From the NCBI GenBank assembly GCA_022376925.1, contig JAIOJX010000006.1, positions 54,655,658-54,719,657 of the forward strand: DNA of 64,000 nucleotides, in the 5' to 3' direction. This stretch comes from Tragulus kanchil. Lineage: Eukaryota; Chordata; Mammalia; Artiodactyla; Tragulidae. Positions within the stretch are counted from its first letter, which is position 1, and the number at the start of each line of letters is the position of its first letter. Made by a program: the position numbers and the translations under genes. Of the stretch, positions 49,484 through 60,239 are shown piece after piece. The notes under the pieces were generated by a model that made no database searches, was not told the origin of the DNA, and saw only the letters and a program-made list of their open reading frames with translations.

Positions 49484-49700
49484 TAGCATGTGTACTCAGT
49501 CGTGTCTGATTCTGCAGCCCCGTGAGCTGTAGCCAACCAGGCTCCACTCTCCATGGGATTTTCCACGCAAGAATACTGAAGTGGGTTGTCATTCCCTTCT
49601 CCAGGGATCTTCCCAAGCCAGAGATAAAACCTGCATATCCTGTGTCTTCTGATTTGATACAAGGATTCTTTACCACGGAGCTAATCAGGCCACCTAAATT
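49484..49700 (-). mobile_element. Bov-tA SINE
   Basis: Antisense copy: gtactcagtcgtgtctgatt, ccgtgagctgtagccaacca, cttctccagggatcttccca, ttctttaccacggagctaat. Confidence 0.88.
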
Positions 49701-49914
49701 CAAATTCTGGCCTCATCATTTATTAGCCATACAATGTTAAACAAGTTATTTAACCTCTCTTATATCAGTTTCTTTCTATTAAAAAGGGGATAAAAGCAGT
49801 GCCTATGTGTTGTTTTAAGGCTGTAAGTGAGTTAATACACCTAAAACTCTTTGAATGTTTGGCATACAGTAAGTGTGTAAGAGATATGCTCTTGTTATTG
49901 TTATTATTACTGTT
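49701..49914 (+). mobile_element. MIR-like remnant
   Basis: caaattctggcctcatcatt, acaagttatttaacctctct, taaggctgtaagtgagttaa, gtttggcatacagtaagtgt: MIR core and tail in order. The Bov-tA sits at its left edge. Repeated at 50785-50998. Confidence 0.75.
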
Positions 49915-50567
49915 TTAAAATTCAAAAAAACCATTACAAAAAATTTCAAACTGGTACTGTTTCAGGTTTTCTGTAGCTTTTAAATTTCCACCCTGAGTAC
50001 AGCATGAGCATTACAATTTCCTGATCCAGCTGCTTCTGATCTTAGGGATCTTCAGGGTACTGATGGAAAAATTTACTTAAAAATAAACTCCCTCTTTCAC
50101 ATATGCTGTTTCACATGTTGATATCTATCTGTATAATGTATATCTCTACATAAATGTGTATTGTGTTTCACAATATGTATATATATTTTTTTCAGTTACA
50201 GCCCATATACTTACATTGCCTAGACACTTCTTAGTCATTATACTCTACTGAAAGTTTTGTTTGAAATGCACAATTTGTCTGAGCCATATACATAACAAAG
50301 GAGAAGATACACAAGATAAATAATATAATTGTCATGAAAGTAATTGAGAAATGTATCAAACCGTTGCCTCTCTCTTTCCTTACAAATAGAGTGGAATGAG
50401 ATAAATAAATCAGGGCCAGATGATTAAAAAGGGAATACTATTAGACTTCAGAGAAGAGTAATGGCAATGATATAGAAACAAATCCCAAACTTAAAGAGAG
50501 CAGGAATCCTCTAAATTATTTTGCAAATGCTATGATGGCTAAAAGCAAAAGCTTTGAAATCAGGCTG

Positions 50568-50784
50568 TAGCATGTGTACTCAGTCGTGTCTGATTCTGCA
50601 GCCCCGTGAGCTGTAGCCAACCAGGCTCCACTCTCCATGGGATTTTCCACGCAAGAATACTGAAGTGGGTTGTCATTCCCTTCTCCAGGGATCTTCCCAA
50701 GCCAGAGATAAAACCTGCATATCCTGTGTCTTCTGATTTGATACAAGGATTCTTTACCACGGAGCTAATCAGGCCACCTAAATT
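50568..50784 (-). mobile_element. Bov-tA SINE (duplicate of 49484-49700)
   Basis: Base-for-base repeat of the element 1084 bases upstream, part of duplication N; probably not an independent insertion. Confidence 0.85.
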
Positions 50785-51159
50785 CAAATTCTGGCCTCAT
50801 CATTTATTAGCCATACAATGTTAAACAAGTTATTTAACCTCTCTTATATCAGTTTCTTTCTATTAAAAAGGGGATAAAAGCAGTGCCTATGTGTTGTTTT
50901 AAGGCTGTAAGTGAGTTAATACACCTAAAACTCTTTGAATGTTTGGCATACAGTAAGTGTGTAAGAGATATGCTCTTGTTATTGTTATTATTACTGTTAT
51001 CACCATTACAATTACAAACTGGAGAAAATTTGAAATAAATATCTACTAATCTCACTTATAGATAATTGAATCAATATTCTAATTCCAGTTAGCAAATAGA
51101 AGCCAGAAACATTACAAAATAGAATACACAATATCAAGTATGGTTTGTTTACTATTGCA

Positions 51160-51738
51160 TGCATCCATGCTCAGTTACTTTGGTCATGTCTGACTCTTTG
51201 TGACCATATAGACTGTAGCCTTCCAGATTACTCTGTCCATAGAGTTTCTCCAGTAAAGAATACTGAAGAGGGTTGCCATGTTTTCCTCCAGGGATCTTCC
51301 TGAATGAGGTATCAAACCTGCATCTCTCTCTCTTTTTTTTTTTAAAGATTTATTTATTTATTTATTTATTTTGGTGGGGGTGGAGTGGGGAGGGAGGGGA
51401 GCAGGTGGGCCACTTCTATTGGTCTTTCATTTGTCCATTTTCATCCATCTTTGTTCTTTGGCCCTTGTGGGCCTCCCATCGCAGTGGCCTCTCTCGTCGC
51501 AGAGCACCGGCTCCCGGCGCATGCACTCCAGAGCTCCGGCTCGGTCGTTGGACACATCGGTCCAGCCGCTCCGCGGCACGTGGGATCTTCCCAGGACAGG
51601 GATTGAACTGGTGCCCCTTGCCCTGCAAGGCGGTGTCCTTACCCACTGGACCACCAGGGAAGCCCAGAACCTGCATCTCTTATGTCTCCTACATTGGCAG
51701 GTGATTTCTTTACTACTAGTGCCACCTGGGAATCCCCA
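51160..51738 (-). mobile_element. Bov-tA SINE split by a younger SINE
   Basis: Left part 51160-51327 (ctcagttactttggtcatgt; ctccagtaaagaatactgaa; ccagggatcttcctgaatga) and right part 51668-51738 (cttatgtctcctacattggc; gtgccacctgggaatccc) together make one antisense Bov-tA. Confidence 0.9.
51328..51667 (-). mobile_element. CHR-like SINE nested in Bov-tA, 13-bp TSD
   Basis: Antisense element: T-run, (TTTA)n tail, GGGG-rich edge, tttcatccatctttgttctt, gcatgcactccagagctccg, cgcggcacgtgggatcttcc, ggaccaccagggaagccc. TSD aacctgcatctct at 51315-51327 and 51668-51680. Many CpGs survive (tcgtcgcagagcaccgg; gctccgcggc), so it is younger than its sister at 22890-23189. Its GC-rich body produces long spurious frames on both strands. 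Confidence 0.92.
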
Positions 51739-51985
51739 CTATTAGAAAATATATTGTCTTCTCTATGAATACAGAAATGCATTTAATAAATATATCTTTC
51801 CATTTATGACTAAAATTTTTAATAAAGTAGGCATAGATAGATAATTCTGTAGCATGGTAAAGATACATTCCTCAAATTAGAAACTTGTGTCATCTTTAGT
51901 GGTGAAAAAATGAAAGTATTTTCACTAAACCTAACAAAACAAGACAGTCACCACTTTACTATGATACTATACCACTTTATAAAGA

Positions 51986-52100
51986 GGGCATGGCAGCCCA
52001 CTCAGTATTCTAGCCTGGAGAATTTCATGGGCAGAGGAGCCTGGCGAGCTACAGTCCATGTTGTTGCAAAGAGTTGGATACGACTGAAGCTACTTAGCAT
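51986..52100 (+). mobile_element. Bov-tA SINE fragment
   Basis: Sense fragment: ggcatggcagcccactcagt, ggagaatttcatgggcagag, gagcctggcgagctacagtc, gagttggatacgactgaag. Confidence 0.88.
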
Positions 52101-52379
52101 ATACCACTTTACTTAATATTTTTATACCTATGCAAATTAATGAGATGTAATAAGAACAAAAAGACTTATACAAATTGAGAAAGTGAGTGCCTGCTTGTTT
52201 GCAAATAATAAAATATCAAATCTGAAAAATCAGTATAATCAACTGAGAACTAGAAAGTAAGCAAAATAATTATAGCCATTATTTGGTTATTAAAAGGTCA
52301 ATGTTTTAAACATTTTTTTCTATCAATAATTGATATCAATATCAATTATCAATAAATTTTTATATGTACAAATACTGAG
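52101..52379. other. No recognised feature
   Basis: AT-rich; contains a small palindromic stretch (attgatatcaatatcaat) near 52328-52346. Confidence 0.45.
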
Positions 52380-52520
52380 ATGGTTGAATGGTATCATCAA
52401 CTCAATGGACCTGAGTTTGAGCAAGCTCCAGGAGATAGGGAAGGACAGGGAACTCTGGTATGCTATAGTCTATGGGGTTGCAAAGAACTGGGCACGATTG
52501 AGCAACTGAACAACAACAAT
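52380..52520 (+). mobile_element. BovB LINE 3' end fragment
   Basis: gatggttgaatggtatcatc, caactcaatggacctgagtt, tgagcaagctccaggagata, gagcaactgaacaacaac: the last ~140 bases of BovB in sense. Confidence 0.85.
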
Positions 52521-53234
52521 ACAAATGCTACGTGGTTTGTAAACACAGTAGAAAAGATTTCATATGCAATGGAAATTTGAAAAGAGGTAAAAAATTAGAT
52601 TTAATAATAAATGCATACATGATCTCAAGAAAATCCTAAAGCCTTTGTGTGGTACATAAAAGACTTGAAAAGCTGAGAGGATGCATTTTTCTGAGGAAAC
52701 TTTATTTCTGTAAAAAAATATATTGTTCTTAAAATTAAGTATACATTTAAGTCAATCTGAGTAAATTTAAGTTTCTGTTCAGAATTAGTCAAGCTGATAT
52801 ATTCAGAAAAATACATGTATGAGCAGTCAAGAAAATTACAAAATAGAAGATACAAGCTTGCACTATTCTTTCATGACACTCATAAATAAAAGAAAGTTCA
52901 TATTTAAAAAGATTTTGGTACTGACTTATAAATAGGAAAATTTAAAAGTCCATATTAGGAAGTTGTATTGACTCTATGATAAAAATCTTATTTAAATTCA
53001 GTGGCAAAAGTCTAGTAATCAAAAATGATATAGTTGTAAGAAAATAATATTTACTCTATACTTTATTTTACCAAAATAATTTGTAGAAGGGTACAACTTC
53101 AACAAATTTAAAAAAATAAATAAATGTACTAGAAGAAAATGAAAGCTGTTATTATTAGTTTTATTGGTGTTATTATTATTACTGATATAATTGAGGATGC
53201 CATTCTAAGCAAGAAGCAACACAATGCCAGAAAG
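52521..53234. other. No recognised feature
   Basis: AT-rich intergenic DNA. Confidence 0.45.
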
Positions 53235-53446
53235 AGAAAGATCAGTACATGCGACTACATAAAACTCATTTTTGTACATTAAGAAATGCTTTCTTTCTAC
53301 AATGTCAAAAGAAATAATGAACTGTAAAATAAATATTTGCAAGGCCTATGTGTGACAGAGTACCTAACCTGTGAAAGGTCTTACAACTAAAAAATTTTAA
53401 AAAACAACTCAATAGAAAAAGAAGCAAATGACACCCACAGTCAGCA
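53235..53446 (+). mobile_element. L1 ORF2 remnant
   Basis: gcgactacataaaactcatt, tgtcaaaagaaataatgaac, aaataaatatttgcaaggcc, aactcaatagaaaaagaagc correspond in order to the C-terminal half of L1 ORF2. Confidence 0.65.
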
Positions 53447-53461
53447 GAAAGATTGGTGGTG

Positions 53462-54030
53462 GTTGGGGACTTAGTGGCTCAGTTGTGTCTGACTCTTGCA
53501 ACCCCATGGATCATAGCCTACCAGGCTCCCCTGTCCATGAGGTCTCCCAGACAAGACATGAGGTCTCCCAAGACAAAAATACTGGAGTGAGTTACCCTCT
53601 CCTACTCCATTCGATCTTCCTGACCCAGGGATCGAAGATGCACTTCCTGAGTCTCCTGAATTGGGAAGTGAAAGTGAAAGTCGCTAGGTAGTGTCCAACT
53701 CTTTGAGATCCATGGACAAGCCATGGAATGCTCCAGGCAAGAATAGTGGAGTGGGAAGCCTTCTCCTTCTCCAAGGGATCTTACCAACTCAGGGACTGAA
53801 CGCAGCTATCCTACGTTGTGGGCAGATTCTTTTACCATCTGAGCCACCAAGGAAGCCCCAAAATACTGAAGTAGGAGACCTATCCCTTCTCCAGGGGATT
53901 TTTCTGACCCAGGAATCAAACCTGGGTCTCCTGCATTGTAGGTAGATCCCCTACCAGATTAGCTACAAGGGAAACCTCCTACATTTGGGACGCAGATTCT
54001 TTACCACTGAGTCAACTGGGAAACTCCATT
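53462..54030 (-). mobile_element. Cluster of three tandem Bov-tA units
   Basis: Antisense units at about 53462-53668, 53669-53857 and 53858-54030. Motifs recur in order: gtctgactct / gtccaactct, ccaggctcccctgtccatga / tgctccaggcaagaatag, gacccagggatcgaag / gacccaggaatcaaac, catctgagccaccaaggaag. The first unit carries a short internal repeat (gaggtctccca at 53539 and 53560). Confidence 0.85.
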
Positions 54031-54368
54031 TTTGCTATATAAACCTTTTAAATTTATATAAAGTCAGATGTGTCAGTATTTTCCTTAGTTATTGCCTGAT
54101 TTTGGTTTTATTACAAGGTCTTTCTCACTGAAATAGTATAAGTTACTCAAAATATTTGTCACTTCTATGGGATTTTTCTGCATTTGTATTTTTATTTTAT
54201 GTTAAACTGTTTATAAATTTCTGACAAATAATTTTCTAATTGATATACCCTTTCTTCCAGTCACATTTGTTGAACACTTCTTTCTGTAGTTACCTGAAAT
54301 TCCATCTTTATATCAAATTTCTGTTTTTCTTTCATTGAATTCTTTGATTTTTCTAATTTCTGCTTAAT
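54031..54368. other. No recognised feature
   Basis: AT-rich; possibly old antisense L1 (tgtcagtattttccttagtt) but not supportable. Confidence 0.35.
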
Positions 54369-54409
54369 AGTGTTTTCGTTGCTAGTGCTCTATAAATAAG
54401 CGTGAAAAG

Positions 54410-54577
54410 CAAAAGCGTTCGCTGCTCAGTTGTCTTCAACTCTTTGCGACCCCATGGACTGTAGCCCACCAGGCTCCTCTGTCCATGGAGTTCTCCAGGC
54501 AAGAATAGCCTTTCCCTTCTCCAGGGGATCTGCATTGCAGGCAGATTCTTTACCATTTGAGCCATCAGGGAAGCGCC
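54410..54577 (-). mobile_element. Bov-tA SINE, shortened
   Basis: Antisense copy: gctcagttgtcttcaactct, gcgaccccatggactgtagc, ggggatctgcattgcaggca, catttgagccatcagggaag; about 25 bases of the usual middle are missing. Confidence 0.9.
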
Positions 54578-55514
54578 ATAAATAATTTATCTTAAAATAT
54601 GAGCAATTTTCTCACAGTTTTTAACCTTTTAATTATCATTTAATGAATATTCCTATATGATTAACCTTTCAAATGATCATTACAATTATTTGGTCAAATT
54701 CTTTTTTTGAATTTTGAATATAATTTTTAGTATCTTCTAGCCAATGATTCACTTCTAGGGAACTACTTAAATGTCTCTCTTTCTACTGCCGATCTGGGCT
54801 CTCCTGATATGCGATTTTTTAAAGTAATTTTTATCTGTCTGTCCTTACTTTTTCACCCTCACTAAGGGTGCAATGCTCTTATATTCATTTTTATTCCACT
54901 TGCAGGTGGAAGAACTCTTGGATTATAATTTGTTGCCAGAAGATAATTTCTGAATGAATTGATTTTTCTCTCTGTCTTTCTCTAAACTGATGTTTCTGCA
55001 GTTGTACAGGGTACAAGGTAGGATAATAGCATGCAGAAGCTTTGCTAAAGGAAACAGAATAATAAACTTAATGGGCCCAACAGAAGACTTCATGAAACAG
55101 TTGTTTTGCTTTTTGTTTCCTTTTCCTTCCCTGTGAGAGTATCATGGTAAGAAAACAATGAGGACTTTTCAACCAGACTTACTGAGCTTCATCACTGAAC
55201 TTCTCTAGCTTAATACAGTATGGGTTAATGCAGAAACATCGCTCATTTTATGGTCCATTTCTTAATCATCTCAAACCAAGCTGTAAGCCTGAAGATCAAA
55301 TCTGGCCAGATACTATCCCTTTTCTCCTATCTGCAATTAACTTCTATGACCCACCAGGAGGAAAAGACCAAGTAAGTTGTTCTGTGTTTTTCAGGCTTTT
55401 CTTCACTAACTTGTGCTTATTTTGCTCCAATTTGTGAATATGTACTGAACGGATGCAGGGGTAGGACCAAACCAGATTTTGCCTTGCTTCTCATTTCCCC
55501 AAAGTGAAACTTTG
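54578..55514. other. No recognised feature
   Basis: Intergenic. A 69-codon frame at 55228-55437 contains ACCAAGTAAGT, which resembles a splice donor, but there is no acceptor or homology I recognise. Repeated to 56650 by duplication O. Confidence 0.35.
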
Positions 55515-55556
55515 CAGTGTTTTCGTTGCTAGTGCTCTATAAATAGGAAAAGGTTC

Positions 55557-55711
55557 TGCTCAGTTGTCTTCAACTCTTTGCGACCCCATGGACTGTAGCC
55601 CACCAGGCTCCTCTGTCCATGGAGTTCTCCAGGCAAGAATAGCCTTTCCCTTCTCCAGGGGATCTGCATTGCAGGCAGATTCTTTACCATTTGAGCCATC
55701 AGGGAAGCGCC
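55557..55711 (-). mobile_element. Bov-tA SINE (duplicate of 54410-54577)
   Basis: Repeat of the preceding copy with an altered left edge; part of duplication O, probably not independent. Confidence 0.85.
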
Positions 55712-56746
55712 ATAAATAATTTATCTTAAAATATGAGCAATTTTCTCACAGTTTTTAACCTTTTAATTATCATTTAATGAATATTCCTATATGATTAACC
55801 TTTCAAATGATCATTACAATTATTTGGTCAAATTCTTTTTTTGAATTTTGAATATAATTTTTAGTATCTTCTAGCCAATGATTCACTTCTAGGGAACTAC
55901 TTAAATGTCTCTCTTTCTACTGCCGATCTGGGCTCTCCTGATATGCGATTTTTTAAAGTAATTTTTATCTGTCTGTCCTTACTTTTTCACCCTCACTAAG
56001 GGTGCAATGCTCTTATATTCATTTTTATTCCACTTGCAGGTGGAAGAACTCTTGGATTATAATTTGTTGCCAGAAGATAATTTCTGAATGAATTGATTTT
56101 TCTCTCTGTCTTTCTCTAAACTGATGTTTCTGCAGTTGTACAGGGTACAAGGTAGGATAATAGCATGCAGAAGCTTTGCTAAAGGAAACAGAATAATAAA
56201 CTTAATGGGCCCAACAGAAGACTTCATGAAACAGTTGTTTTGCTTTTTGTTTCCTTTTCCTTCCCTGTGAGAGTATCATGGTAAGAAAACAATGAGGACT
56301 TTTCAACCAGACTTACTGAGCTTCATCACTGAACTTCTCTAGCTTAATACAGTATGGGTTAATGCAGAAACATCGCTCATTTTATGGTCCATTTCTTAAT
56401 CATCTCAAACCAAGCTGTAAGCCTGAAGATCAAATCTGGCCAGATACTATCCCTTTTCTCCTATCTGCAATTAACTTCTATGACCCACCAGGAGGAAAAG
56501 ACCAAGTAAGTTGTTCTGTGTTTTTCAGGCTTTTCTTCACTAACTTGTGCTTATTTTGCTCCAATTTGTGAATATGTACTGAACGGATGCAGGGGTAGGA
56601 CCAAACCAGATTTTGCCTTGCTTCTCATTTCCCCAAAGTGAAACTTTGCAAGTAAGGCTTTTTTGTTTCAATCATTTAAATTGTTTAATGCAGAAAATAA
56701 TCATAGATTCAAAAAGTCATACACAAATATTCACATTTCTTACTTG

Positions 56747-59005
56747 GCTTCTTCCTTAATAATCATTGTTAATTTTCTGTTTTATTTTTTTATTTTCAGA
56801 AATTAGCCATCTTTTACTCTCAGTAGGACATTTTTGCTAAAGCGGAAAACATTTGTCTAATGTTTGTAGCTTTGAGTAAATTAGATGTTGTCGCCTGTTC
56901 TTTCCTTCTTGATGGAAAAAACCCAAAACATCTCTGAGAAGGAAACAAACTTCAAATATTGATCCAGTGACAGTTGCCTCCAAGTTAGAGTTTGGAAAGA
57001 TAAAGGTGCACATTTCAAAAGGTGAAGGCTACCTGTTTTATCTAAATATAAGATATAGAAAATGTTAAATTTGAGGCACCACTGGTCTGCTCATGTCCCA
57101 TTTGTAGTATTCGATGTTAGAAGGCTGAAACAATGAGCTGTCCTTTGATTAAGTCCCCTGGCAGTTCAGCTGTCTATTATCCCCTTCACCCTCCCCAGGA
57201 TGTTGATATATTAGATGACTATATTAGGGAGGAGATAGAATTCACATCACAGGATTCCAGAATGCAAGCTTCCTAAGCAGGGGTGCACATTCTTCATTGT
57301 ATAGACTGTCATTGACTTTCCAGCTCAGTTGATTCTCTTGTGTATATTTGTGTAGAGGTGAACCTGCTTATCTTCTGTGAGCAGACTGTGGCTTACCCTG
57401 GCCTGTTCTATCCTTTATTCATCTTCCATCCATTTTCAAAATTCCCTAACCCCTCACATACCCTCTTCTGTTCTCACCATTATAAATTTACATTAAAAAG
57501 GTTTTTGTGTTTGCTTTTTGCTATCATTTTACCAAAATCTCTGAAAAGAAAGGAAATACATATGTAAAATCAATCTGCCATCTTTCCTTGGAACCCTATT
57601 GGCAATTCTTTTTTTCTTAACACCAAAAACATTTTTATTGGGGTATAACCAATTAACAATTTTGTGATAGTTTCAGGTGAACAGTGAAGGGGCTCAGCCA
57701 TACATATACATGTATCCATTCTCCCCTAAATCCCCCTCTCATCCAGGCTGGTACATAACATTAAGCAGAGTTCCATGTGCTGTACAATAGATTTTTGTTG
57801 GCCATCCATTTCAAACATGGTAATGTGTATTTGACTTTCCCAAAGTCCCCAACCATCATCTCCTCTGCAACCATGAGCTTCTTCCTTAATCATTGTTAAT
57901 TTTCTGTTTTATTTTTTATTTTCAGAAATTAGCCATCTTTTACTCTCAGTAGGACATTTTGCTAAAGCGGAAAACATTTGTCTAATGTTTGTAGCTTTGA
58001 GTAAATTAGATGTTGTCGCCTGTTCTTTCCTTCTTGATGGAAAAAACCCAAAACATCTCTGAGAAGGAAACAAACTTCAAATATTGATCCAGTGACAGTT
58101 GCCTCCAAGTTAGAGTTTGGAAAGATAAAGGTGCACATTTCAAAAGGTGAAGGCTACCTGTTTTATCTAAATATAAGATATAGAAAATGTTAAATTTGAG
58201 GCACCACTGGTCTGCTCATGTCCCATTTGTAGTATTCGATGTTAGAAGGCTGAAACAATGAGCTGTCCTTTGATTAAGTCCCCTGGCAGTTCAGCTGTCT
58301 ATTATCCCCTTCACCCTCCCCAGGATGTTGATATATTAGATGACTATATTAGGGAGGAGATAGAATTCACATCACAGGATTCCAGAATGCAAGCTTCCTA
58401 AGCAGGGGAGCACATTCTTCATTGTATAGACTGTCATTGACTTTCCAGCTCAGTTGATTCTCTTGTGTATATTTGTGTAGAGGTGAACCTGCTTATCTTC
58501 TGTGAGCAGACTGTGGCTTACCCTGGCCTGTTCTATCCTTTATTCATCTTCCATCCATTTTCAAAATTCCCTAACCCCTCACATACCCTCTTCTGTTCTC
58601 ACCATTATAAATTTACATTAAAAAGGTTTTTGTGTTTGCTTTTTGCTATCATTTTACCAAAATCTCTGAAAAGAAAGGAAATACATATGTAAAATCAATC
58701 TGCCATCTTTCCTTGGAACCCTATTGGCAATTCTTTTTTTCTTAACACCAAAAACATTTTTATTGGGGTATAACCAATTAACAATTTTGTGATAGTTTCA
58801 GGTGAACAGTGAAGGGGCTCAGCCATACATATACATGTATCCATTCTCCCCCAAACCCTCTTCCCATCCAGGCTGGTACATAACATTAAGCAGAGTTCCA
58901 TGTGCTGTACAATAGATTTTTGTTGGCCATCCATTTCAAACATGGTAATGTGTATTTGACTTTCCCAAAGTCCCCAACCATCCTCTCCCTCTGCAACCAT
59001 GAGCT
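56747..59005. repeat. Tandem duplication P (56747-57879 and 57877-59005)
   Basis: Direct copies, offset 1130 falling to 1125, with microhomology gct at the join. The right part of the unit is the 3' UTR of an antisense L1, so the L1 appears truncated in the first copy and continuous in the second. Confidence 0.95.
57610..57876 (-). mobile_element. L1 3' UTR (copy truncated at a duplication junction)
   Basis: tttttattggggtataacca, gtttcaggtgaacagtgaag, gctggtacataacattaagc, gcaaccatgagct; stops where duplication P restarts. It is the same element as 58735-59430. Confidence 0.85.
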
Positions 59006-59430
59006 CATTTTCTAAGTTTGTGAGTCTCTTTCTGCTTTGTAAATAAGTTCATTTGTACCATTTCTTTCTAGAATCCATGTAAAAGGGATGTCACATGATA
59101 TTTCTCCACTGACCTACTTCACTCAGTATGACTCTCTCTAGGCCCATCCATATTGCTGCAAATGGCATTTATGCATTCCTTTTTTGATGGACATATAGGT
59201 TGTTTCCACATCTTTGCTATTGTCAACAGTGCTGCAATGAACATTGGGGAGCATGTATCTCTTTGGGCCATTTTTTTCCTCTGGATGTATGCCCAGGAGT
59301 GGGATTGCAGGGTCATATGGTAGCTCTATGTTTAGTTTTTTAAGGAACCTCCACACAGTTCTCCATAGTGGTTGTACCAATTTGCATTCCCACCAACAGT
59401 GCAGGAGGGCAATCCCTATTGGCTATTAAA
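58735..59430 (-). mobile_element. L1 3' end with ORF2 C-terminus, antisense
   Basis: 3' UTR as above, then ORF2 C-terminal coding on the minus strand at 59138-59380 with [20 protein letters not shown] and [14 protein letters not shown], the standard L1 terminal block. 5'-truncated at about 59430. Frameshifts present; inactive. Confidence 0.92.
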
Positions 59431-59442
59431 ACAAACTAACAT

Positions 59443-59560
59443 TGGGAATTCTTTGGTGGTCCAGTGATTAGGGCTTAGCATTTTCACTTCCTAAGGCCTA
59501 GGTTCAGTCCCTGATTGGGTATGTAAGCGAAGTAAGATCTCATAAGCCACACAGAACAGT
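59443..59560 (+). mobile_element. CHR-type SINE fragment
   Basis: ggaattctttggtggtccag, tgattagggcttagcatttt, aggttcagtccctgattggg, ctcataagccacacagaa. Confidence 0.75.
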
Positions 59561-59581
59561 ATATACATACATATGCATTGT

Positions 59582-59792
59582 TGTGGTTGTTTAGTCACTA
59601 AGTCATATCCTACTCTTTGCAGTCCCATGGACCATAATAGACCACCAGCCCTATTTCCCAAGCAAGAATACTGGAGTGGGTTGCATTTTCCTACTTCATG
59701 TGATCTTCCCTCCCCAGGGATTTAATCCACTTCTCCTGCTTTTCCTGATTTGACAAGCAAATTCTTTACCTGAATGTATAGGGAAGCCTTAT
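59582..59792 (-). mobile_element. Bov-tA SINE
   Basis: Antisense copy: ttgtttagtcactaagtcat, gcaagaatactggagtgggt, tccccagggatttaatccac, tgtatagggaagcc; followed by an AC-rich stretch to about 59850. Confidence 0.88.
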
Positions 59793-60053
59793 ACATTCAA
59801 ATACACACACAAATACCCACACACAGATAAACACATGCACATACACATTAACATCTCTCTCTTTTTCATAAATTTGTTCACCTGCTGCCTCATATACTTT
59901 CACCAATTGCGCTGTCTTTATCCTTGGCTTCTCAGGAACTGTATGAAAGATTATCTATGCTCATTTGCTTTGCTTTCTTACAGTCTATTCTCTCCTTCCC
60001 ACTCCTGGATCATATCTGACTGTGTCCATGCACTTAAAAAACCCTGGATAAGA
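59793..60053. other. No recognised feature
   Basis: AC-rich start (imperfect cacacaaatacccacacaca), then unremarkable DNA up to the L1. Confidence 0.45.
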
Positions 60054-60062
60054 AGGGAGGGA

Positions 60063-60073
60063 GCCAAGATGGC
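60063..60073 (+). promoter_or_regulatory. YY1-type site at the L1 5' end
   Basis: gccaagatggc matches the YY1 core (CAAGATGGC) that in human L1 lies near +15 and positions transcription start. Location about 10 bases into this L1 is consistent with that role; function here is inferred. Confidence 0.6.
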
Positions 60074-60239
60074 TGAGGAATGAGGGGAAGATTTCACCAG
60101 CTCCCCAACAGAATCACCAGAACTAATCAAGAAAAGAACCACCACCAACAAACCAGCCACTAGACGACAGAAGAACTCCATAGGTCCACAAGAGTAGAAG
60201 AGTGAACAGCCATAACTTTCCCGGAGCTAGGATTCTAAG

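Larger units (their letters stand above)
48866..50998. repeat. Tandem duplication N (48866-49914 and 49951-50998)
   Basis: Direct copies, offset 1084-1085. The 36-base spacer 49915-49950 contains accattacaa and caaactgg, a garbled version of what truly follows copy 2 (accattacaattacaaact at 51002). The unit contains a Bov-tA and a MIR-like stretch. N begins inside the second copy of M, so about 270 bases occur three times. Confidence 0.95.
54369..56650. repeat. Tandem duplication O (54369-55516 and 55515-56650)
   Basis: Direct copies, offset 1147 falling to 1134. The first 50 bases of copy 2 are 13 bases shorter and altered (ctataaatagg against ctataaataagcgtg). A Bov-tA and unrecognised DNA are duplicated. 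Confidence 0.95.

Noticed and set aside
51273..51745. Overlapping 143-, 124- and 86-codon frames on both strands
   Set aside because: All fall on the GC-rich body of a CHR-like SINE with readable TSDs; the same frames appear in its sister at 22821-23258.
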